Under the pieces are notes generated by a model that did no database searches, was not told the DNA's origin, and saw only the letters and a program-made list of their open reading frames with translations. From JADFNO01 sp965369945 (lineage in GTDB: Bacteria; Planctomycetota; Phycisphaerae; Phycisphaerales; SM1A02), in assembly GCA_965369945.1 (NCBI GenBank), contig CBDUST010000186.1, positions 1-9,065 on the forward strand: DNA of 9,065 bases, written 5' to 3'. A program made the translations under genes and the position numbers. Shown in pieces: positions 5,601-9,065 of this stretch. Position 1 is the stretch's first letter, and each line of letters opens with the position of its first letter.

Positions 5601-7321
5601 CCTCGTTCAGTCCCGACGGGACGCGGATCGTGGACTCTCATAATCAATCTTACGCGATTTATGTCGATGGTCCTGGTTTCGGCCGTGGTCATATCTGGGA
5701 TGCCATCACCGGCGAACAAGTGGGCATGCTCAGTGAGCACGAATCCGTGCGTCGGGCCTCATTCACCCCGGACGGAACGCGAATCGTGATGTCAGCGGGT
5801 GGGACGACTCTCTTTTTCGATGCCGCCACAGGCGAAGAACTCCCCCTCCCCCGTAGGTACAACAATATCGGACCGGCTTCGTTCAGCCCCGACGGAACGA
5901 AGATCTTCACGTTCTCGCGGGACGACATGTCGTTCCACATCCGGGATGCCGCTACAGGCGAACAGCTCGCCGTCCTCGATGGCCCCCACGATAGTATGCG
6001 GTCCCCCTCTTTCAGCCCCGACGCAACGCGGATCGTCACCATTGCCGAGGATAACACGGCCCGCATCTGGGATGCCGCCACCGGCAAACAACTCTTCGTC
6101 CTTCGTGGCCACGACGATGAGATGAACTCGGCCACCTTCAGCCCCGACGGCACGCGGATCGTCACCACCTCGCAGGATAACACGGCCCGCATCTGGGACG
6201 TCACGACCGGCGAACAACTCCTCGTCCTCCGTGGGCACGAGGTCGCTGTGAAACGTGCCTCGTTCAGCCCCGATGGAACGCGGATCGTGACCGGGCATGA
6301 TATGACGATCCGTATCTGGGACGGTATCCCGTACGCTCAACGGTATCGCGCGAAGCGGGCGCTCAAAGATGCGGAGCCGGAAGCGGTTCGTGTGCTTGAT
6401 ACTGTCACAGCGACCGCGCCGCAACGAGACGGAGCGCCGGATCTGCGGGCCGTTGCAGAAAGCATCCGAACCGATCCGGCCATTGATGAGGTGGTGCGCC
6501 ACGTGGCGCTCAATCTGCTCATGCACCGGGCGGGACCGATCCAATCGAAGGCGAACAACCTGATCGACGAGCTGAAAGCACAGTTTGTCTTTGCTGCTGA
6601 TATTCGGGAGGCGGTGCAAGCAGACTCATCGCTCGAACCGGCGGCCCGTGCGGCGGCGATCAATAGCGCACGCTGGATCGAAGACAGCCCTGGTCGTCTT
6701 TATTACTGGGCCAGCCAAGTTGTGAAGGACGACGACCGCTCTCCGGCTGACTATGCACAGGCTCAGCGCGCGGCGACATTCGCGTTCCAATCCGACTCTA
6801 CGTCTCAACACTTTGCCCGTACATCGGCAAAGACTTGGACCCGGCTGCAAAAACCGGACAAGGCGATCGAAGTCTGGCGTGAGCATGTCGATCAAATGCG
6901 CGCGGGTACCCCGACCGGAGGTTGGAATCTCACGGATGCTTTGTTCAAATATGGCGAGGCCCTCCTGAAGAACGACCAGGCCAAAGACGCGGAACTGGTG
7001 CTGCGTGAATGTTTGTCGATCTTTGAGAAGCACAAGGAGCGCTGGTGGACCCCTAAAAAAGAGATCCGGCGCGTGCTGGGCGAGTGCCTGACGAAACTGG
7101 CCAGGTTCACTGAGGCAGAGCCGATTCTGGTCGAGTTGGCCAACGCCGAACTGGAAGATGAGGTAGCGACCGAGGAGAGCACGAACGAGGCCATCCAGCG
7201 CGTGGTGGATTTGTACGAAGCCTGGCACGCCGCCGAACCGGGTCAGGGCTACGACGCCAAGGCCGACCAGTGGCGCGCGAAGCTGCCGGTGGTAGAGAGC
7301 GCGGACGAGCAGGACGACTGA
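2696..7321 (+). CDS. Membrane-anchored Ser/Thr protein kinase with 15 WD40 repeats and a helical C-terminal region
   Basis: Hanks-type kinase of 1541 residues. The start has GGAG (2684-2687) 8 nt upstream. An N-terminal helical segment (1-75) precedes the kinase domain (about 82-405). The domain has the glycine loop GEGGFGAVY (89-97), ATP-anchoring K112, catalytic loop HRDLKPSN (203-210, D205), DFG (226-228) and SPEQ (257-260) in place of APE. All catalytic residues are present, so it should be active. A transmembrane helix lies at about 425-449, followed by a charged coiled coil (about 450-512) and a conserved linker with WEWNYLHS (545-552). WD40 repeats fill about 558-1210; 15 units match the pattern SFSPDGTRIV...IWDAATGE, enough for two seven-bladed propellers plus one unit. 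The region 1211-1541 is helical, with TPR-like pairs near 1388-1485. An in-frame palindromic repeat adds residues 326-341. Its likely partner is the sigma factor just upstream; its ligand is unknown. Confidence 0.93.
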   Translation: MTTDASANLEALFLEVLKKPEVERSEFLDIVCRDDDKLRAELADMLDAHEQAADFLERPAVRTEQTLLAHPMESPGTVIDRYKLLQLIGEGGFGAVYMAEQREPVKRRIALKIIKLGMDTKQVIARFEAERQALAMMDHPNIARVLDAGATETGRPYFVMELVKGVPINEYCDTENLSTKERLDLFITVCNAVQHAHQKGIIHRDLKPSNVMVTLHDGKPVPKVIDFGIAKATNRELTDKTLFTEYRQFIGTPEYMSPEQAEMSGLDIDTRSDIYSLGVLLYELLTGVTPFDGKRLRSAAINEVQRIIREEEPSRPSTRLSELSHALPSPLGRGAGGEGSTDSQESSIQYIVKHRRTDPGSLSKQLRGDLDWIIMKALEKDRSRRYDSANGFADDVQRHLDDEPVVAGPPSAAYRMSKFVRRNRTGVMTACAVLALLLAGIAGTTWGLFREQAAKQAESQQRQIAEKKTTEAQDNLRLAQAQEHKANASRDEAQKQKQQAGNAAHEARRQTYLANIFAADTAIQSNEIVAARNRLEAAPSEFRNWEWNYLHSALDQSIRPVLLEEGVQRHIIAISPDATRAVTQIVDGVHTIWNLDTGKPIAHFQREAELLEERPLAFSPDGTRIVAMLKDRNVSIWDTATGELAVILTRVTSAYLWASLSPDTTRIVTGTGTRMAHIWDAATGEKLAILDGLAYWAISATFSPDGTRIVTANWDGVAHIWDAATGEKLATLDGTVHGSGSGFFDFHVQCVSFSPDGTRIVTVSTNRTASMWDASTGAPLAVFPHDGHVRSASFSPDGTRIVTACGDKTARIWDAATGERLLVLRGHEEEVLTAAFNPDATRIVTASSDRTVRTWDAGNGEQLAVFLGHEHPVYSAAFTPDGTRIVSASDHAAHIWDATARDQLRVRGADTIPDGFGYAGIWSVSFSPDGRRIMTSPPYSSEQDRIWDAATGEQLAALHRPAGKSGGPPSFSPDGTRIVDSHNQSYAIYVDGPGFGRGHIWDAITGEQVGMLSEHESVRRASFTPDGTRIVMSAGGTTLFFDAATGEELPLPRRYNNIGPASFSPDGTKIFTFSRDDMSFHIRDAATGEQLAVLDGPHDSMRSPSFSPDATRIVTIAEDNTARIWDAATGKQLFVLRGHDDEMNSATFSPDGTRIVTTSQDNTARIWDVTTGEQLLVLRGHEVAVKRASFSPDGTRIVTGHDMTIRIWDGIPYAQRYRAKRALKDAEPEAVRVLDTVTATAPQRDGAPDLRAVAESIRTDPAIDEVVRHVALNLLMHRAGPIQSKANNLIDELKAQFVFAADIREAVQADSSLEPAARAAAINSARWIEDSPGRLYYWASQVVKDDDRSPADYAQAQRAATFAFQSDSTSQHFARTSAKTWTRLQKPDKAIEVWREHVDQMRAGTPTGGWNLTDALFKYGEALLKNDQAKDAELVLRECLSIFEKHKERWWTPKKEIRRVLGECLTKLARFTEAEPILVELANAELEDEVATEESTNEAIQRVVDLYEAWHAAEPGQGYDAKADQWRAKLPVVESADEQDD
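3671..3715 (+). repeat. GC-rich palindromic repeat inserted in frame in the kinase gene
   Basis: The arms CCCCTCTCCC (3676-3685) and GGGAGAGGGG (3689-3698) form a perfect 10-bp stem with a CTC loop, followed by a G-rich tail. It is translated as ALPSPLGRGAGGEGS (residues 326-340). This type of sequence and peptide is familiar as a dispersed intergenic repeat in many bacterial genomes. It sits in the C-lobe between TRLSEL and the conserved HRRTDP...LRGDLDWIIMKALEKD segment, where relatives have only a short linker. The boundaries are approximate. Confidence 0.7.
4390..6330 (+). repeat. Tandem WD40-coding repeats (15 units, mostly 120-150 bp)
   Basis: Units share near-identical DNA, for example TTCAGCCCCGATGG and ATCTGGGACGCCGCCACCGG. 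Two 32-nt blocks starting at 4721 and 4847 are identical and exactly 126 bp apart. Two 23-nt blocks starting at 6050 and 6176 are identical, also 126 bp apart. Units 8 to 10 and 11 to 12 are less regular. The strong DNA-level identity, including silent positions, points to recent duplication or gene conversion inside the array. Confidence 0.8.
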
Positions 7322-7353
7322 CCGTCCCGCGCGGCTCGTCTACAGTGCGGCGG

Positions 7354-7440
7354 CTACGGACACGGCCCCCAGTTGGCGAGGAGGGCGAGGAGGTCGGAGG
7401 CGCCGACGGTGCCGTCGCCGTTGAAGTCGGCGGGGCAGCT
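7354..7440 (-). pseudogene. Orphan dockerin-like C-terminal tail, copy 2
   Basis: On the minus strand this reads CPADFNGDGTVGASDLL, then ALLANWGPCP and TAG (7356-7354). The calcium-loop pattern DFNGDGTVGASD is intact, so it is the best preserved of the three copies. The frame is open back to an ATG at 7542 (62 codons), but that upstream part has no signal peptide and no known domain. It faces the 3' end of kinase 1, with stop codons 32 bp apart. It may be the remnant or copied 3' end of a secreted-protein gene. Confidence 0.6.
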
Positions 7441-7580
7441 ACCCCCACATTCATGCCCCTTTCCCGAGAGCGGCGGTGGCGTATGTCGTCCGTGACATCT
7501 TGCTCTAGTCATTGTAGACAGTCTGAGTGCAACGAATGACAAGCCCCGGTCGCTGCGGTAACAGCCGTTTCGAGTACGCT

Positions 7581-8348
7581 ATGGGGATGAGAGGCGCGCT
7601 TGCTCAATTGATCCTCACCGTCGCCGCGATGCTCACGGGATGCTCCGGGACTTCGCAAATACGTGTGGCGACGGATGCCGTCTTCCCGCCGTTCCATTAC
7701 GTTGATGACGATGGTGCGCTCGCCGGTTTTGACATCGAACTCGCCCGTCAGGCGCTCGATCGCGCCGGTATGCAGGCACAATTCGTGCACGCCGAGTCGT
7801 ATGCGGCTCTCTTCGAAGGTCTGCAACGGGGCGAATACGATGTCGTAGCGGCGACGACAGGGATCACGCCGGAGCGATTGCAGCGCTACGGATTCACCCG
7901 ACCATACTTCGTCACGTGTCTGGCCATCGTTGTCCGCGCTGGTCCCGGGGAGCCACAAACACCGGCGGATCTCATCGGGCGGCGCGTGGCCGCGGCCGCG
8001 GGCACAACTTCGGCATCAGCTGCCCATCAAATCGAGCGTGCGATAGTCGTCGAAACAACCCGCAAACGCCACTCGCTGGTGGCGCTCCGCGCCGGTGACG
8101 TTGATGCGATCATCATCGACGAGTTCGAAGCCGTCCCGTTCGCTCGCAACGCAGATGATCTTGACGTCCTTCCCGACGCTGCCGCTATCGAGTCCTACGG
8201 CCTGGTCCTGAGGCGTAACGACGACGACCTTCGCCGGCGGCTCGACGCCGCCATCAACTCCATGGAAGCAGACGGAACGCTCGCGGAACTCCGCGCGCAA
8301 TTCAACCTCGACCGCCCCGCAGACTGGCCAGTGCGCGCGCCTGACTAG
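7581..8348 (+). CDS. Extracellular solute-binding lipoprotein, family 3 (amino-acid-type)
   Basis: Predicted periplasmic binding protein of 255 residues. A short lipoprotein signal peptide (about 1-20, hydrophobic LAQLILTVAAML) ends at lipobox LTGC with C21 as the acylation site. The mature part follows the SBP_bac_3 plan: RVATDAVFPPFHY (28-40), GFDIELARQAL (49-59), YDVVAATTGITPERLQRYGFT with ligand-carboxylate Arg at R99, and GDVDAIIIDE (172-181), whose Asp residues could bind an amino group. An ATG at 7587 is an alternative start; 7527 would add residues before the signal peptide and is unlikely. The ribosome binding site is weak. No permease or ATPase gene is adjacent, so it either serves a transporter encoded elsewhere or acts in sensing. 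The substrate cannot be named beyond a polar amino acid or similar small molecule. Confidence 0.82.
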   Translation: MGMRGALAQLILTVAAMLTGCSGTSQIRVATDAVFPPFHYVDDDGALAGFDIELARQALDRAGMQAQFVHAESYAALFEGLQRGEYDVVAATTGITPERLQRYGFTRPYFVTCLAIVVRAGPGEPQTPADLIGRRVAAAAGTTSASAAHQIERAIVVETTRKRHSLVALRAGDVDAIIIDEFEAVPFARNADDLDVLPDAAAIESYGLVLRRNDDDLRRRLDAAINSMEADGTLAELRAQFNLDRPADWPVRAPD

Positions 8349-8590
8349 AAGAGGTCCGCCGAAGCTCATTTGTGAGGTAGCCGCCAAGTGGTCAGGAGAG
8401 GTACTGGGCTGCCATATTCCTACGGACACGGCCCCCAGTTGGCGAGGAGGGTGAGCACATCGGATGCGCCGACAGCGTGGCGGTGCCGTCATGCCAATCT
8501 TGCTCGGGTCCCACGCCCCGACATGGGGTCATCTGGGCCGGAATCCGGTACCATGGCGAGCCCATACATGGCAGAAGGAAGGACGGAGCC
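8349..8590. other. Intergenic region between the binding protein and kinase 2
   Basis: The stretch holds the third dockerin tail. It also has two small inverted repeats, CCCC-gacat-GGGG near 8516-8528 and CCGGA-a-TCCGG near 8539-8549, just upstream of the second kinase. No clear promoter or T-tailed terminator is visible. Confidence 0.5.
8418..8475 (-). pseudogene. Orphan dockerin-like C-terminal tail, copy 3 (degraded)
   Basis: On the minus strand the frame VGASDVLTLLANWGPCP ends at TAG (8422-8420). The bases from the stop codon inward match copies 1 and 2 exactly for about 32 bp. Upstream of VGASD the calcium loop is broken: a DGTAT stretch lies in another reading frame and a stop codon (TGA) soon interrupts the tail frame. 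This indicates a frameshifted remnant. Confidence 0.55.
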
Positions 8591-9065
8591 ATGGAGGAAA
8601 AAGAATCCACGATCCACGAGAACCCCAGTCCCGAAGATGGCGCCACGGTTCTGCACGGCCATAGCCCCGTAACACACATTGCCCCGGGCCGGAGAGTCGG
8701 GCACTACACCATCCGGGAGGTTCTGGGTGAAGGGGGCTTCGCCGTCGTTTATCTGGCCGAGCAAACCGAGCCCGTCCGCCGACGTGTCGCGCTGAAGGTG
8801 ATCAAGCTCGGCATGGACACGAAGCAAGTCCTTGCCCGCTTCGAAGCCGAACGCCAAGCCTTGGCCATGATGGATCACCCTAACGTGGCCAAGGTCTTCG
8901 ATGCAGGAGTGACCGGTGATGGCCGGTCGTACTTCGTTATGGAGCACGTTCCTGGCGTCCCGATCACCGAGCACTGCGATCGCCAGCGATTGAACATCGA
9001 GCAGCGTCTCGCTCTGTTCACACAGGTCTGCGACGCTGTACAGCACGCGCATCAAAAAGGCATCA
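8591..9065 (+). CDS. Second Ser/Thr protein kinase, N-terminal part (truncated by window end)
   Basis: The first 158 codons of a Hanks-type kinase. The start at 8591 is supported by AAGGAAGG (8575-8582) 8 nt upstream. The N-terminal lead is only about 37 residues, shorter than in kinase 1, and lacks its helical segment. The glycine loop is GEGGFAVVY (46-54) with Ala51 at the third glycine position. The ATP-anchoring lysine is K69, and the segment KLGMDTKQVLARFEAERQAL followed by MMDHPN matches kinase 1 almost residue for residue. The frame ends at AVQHAHQKGI, just before the expected HRDLKP. No sigma factor lies directly upstream, unlike kinase 1. Membrane and sensor domains, if any, lie outside the window. 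Silent positions differ from kinase 1, so the two are older paralogues, not a recent duplication. Confidence 0.9.
   Translation, partial: MEEKESTIHENPSPEDGATVLHGHSPVTHIAPGRRVGHYTIREVLGEGGFAVVYLAEQTEPVRRRVALKVIKLGMDTKQVLARFEAERQALAMMDHPNVAKVFDAGVTGDGRSYFVMEHVPGVPITEHCDRQRLNIEQRLALFTQVCDAVQHAHQKGI

Noticed and set aside
1..9065. CRISPR array, tRNA, rRNA or insertion sequence with transposase
   Set aside because: No regularly spaced short repeats, no cloverleaf-like or rRNA-like segments, and no transposase-like frame were seen. The 126-bp periodicity belongs to WD40 coding repeats.

Overview
The window looks like a piece of a GC-rich Planctomycetota chromosome, probably Phycisphaerae-like. The pointers are a TIGR02999-type ECF sigma factor next to a very large Ser/Thr kinase with WD40 repeats, a second kinase of the same family, and three scattered antisense copies of the 3' end of a dockerin-like gene ending in LLANWGPCP. 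The lineage is inferred from these family habits; no marker gene is present.

Layout. Positions 1-50 may hold the start of a minus-strand gene running off the left edge. Positions 974-240 (minus) encode an ArsM/UbiE-like SAM methyltransferase. Its frame is interrupted by one TGA (386-384) exactly where relatives have a conserved Cys before IAGA. The frame then continues for 47 codons to a natural-looking C-terminus, and an 8-bp hairpin with a GGC loop sits 21 nt after the TGA, so the gene reads as a selenoprotein with a bacterial SECIS element. Positions 975-1748 are mostly non-coding: the methyltransferase promoter region, a 45-nt hairpin, two copies of a 27-bp repeat and one orphan dockerin tail. 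Positions 1749-1898 hold a 49-codon ORF resembling the N-terminus of an ECF sigma factor. The complete sigma factor (1998-2594) and a 1541-residue membrane-anchored kinase (2696-7321) follow.

After the kinase come a second orphan dockerin tail (minus, 7440-7354), an orphan extracellular solute-binding lipoprotein (7581-8348), a third degraded dockerin tail (near 8420-8475) and the first 158 codons of a second kinase (8591 to the right edge).

How the parts may work together. The sigma factor and kinase 1 are adjacent and co-directional. In the sigma factor, the acidic motif of region 2.2 that normally contacts core polymerase is replaced by QATA, with a Thr in place of the Glu. This fits a scheme in which the kinase supplies the missing negative charge by phosphorylation. 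The kinase would receive its input through its 15 WD40 repeats and helical C-terminal region beyond the membrane segment. The methyltransferase looks independently transcribed from its own promoter with a strong ribosome binding site.

The main points of interest are the candidate selenocysteine methyltransferase, a palindromic repeat inserted in frame into the kinase, near-identical WD40 repeat units, and the dispersed dockerin 3' ends.
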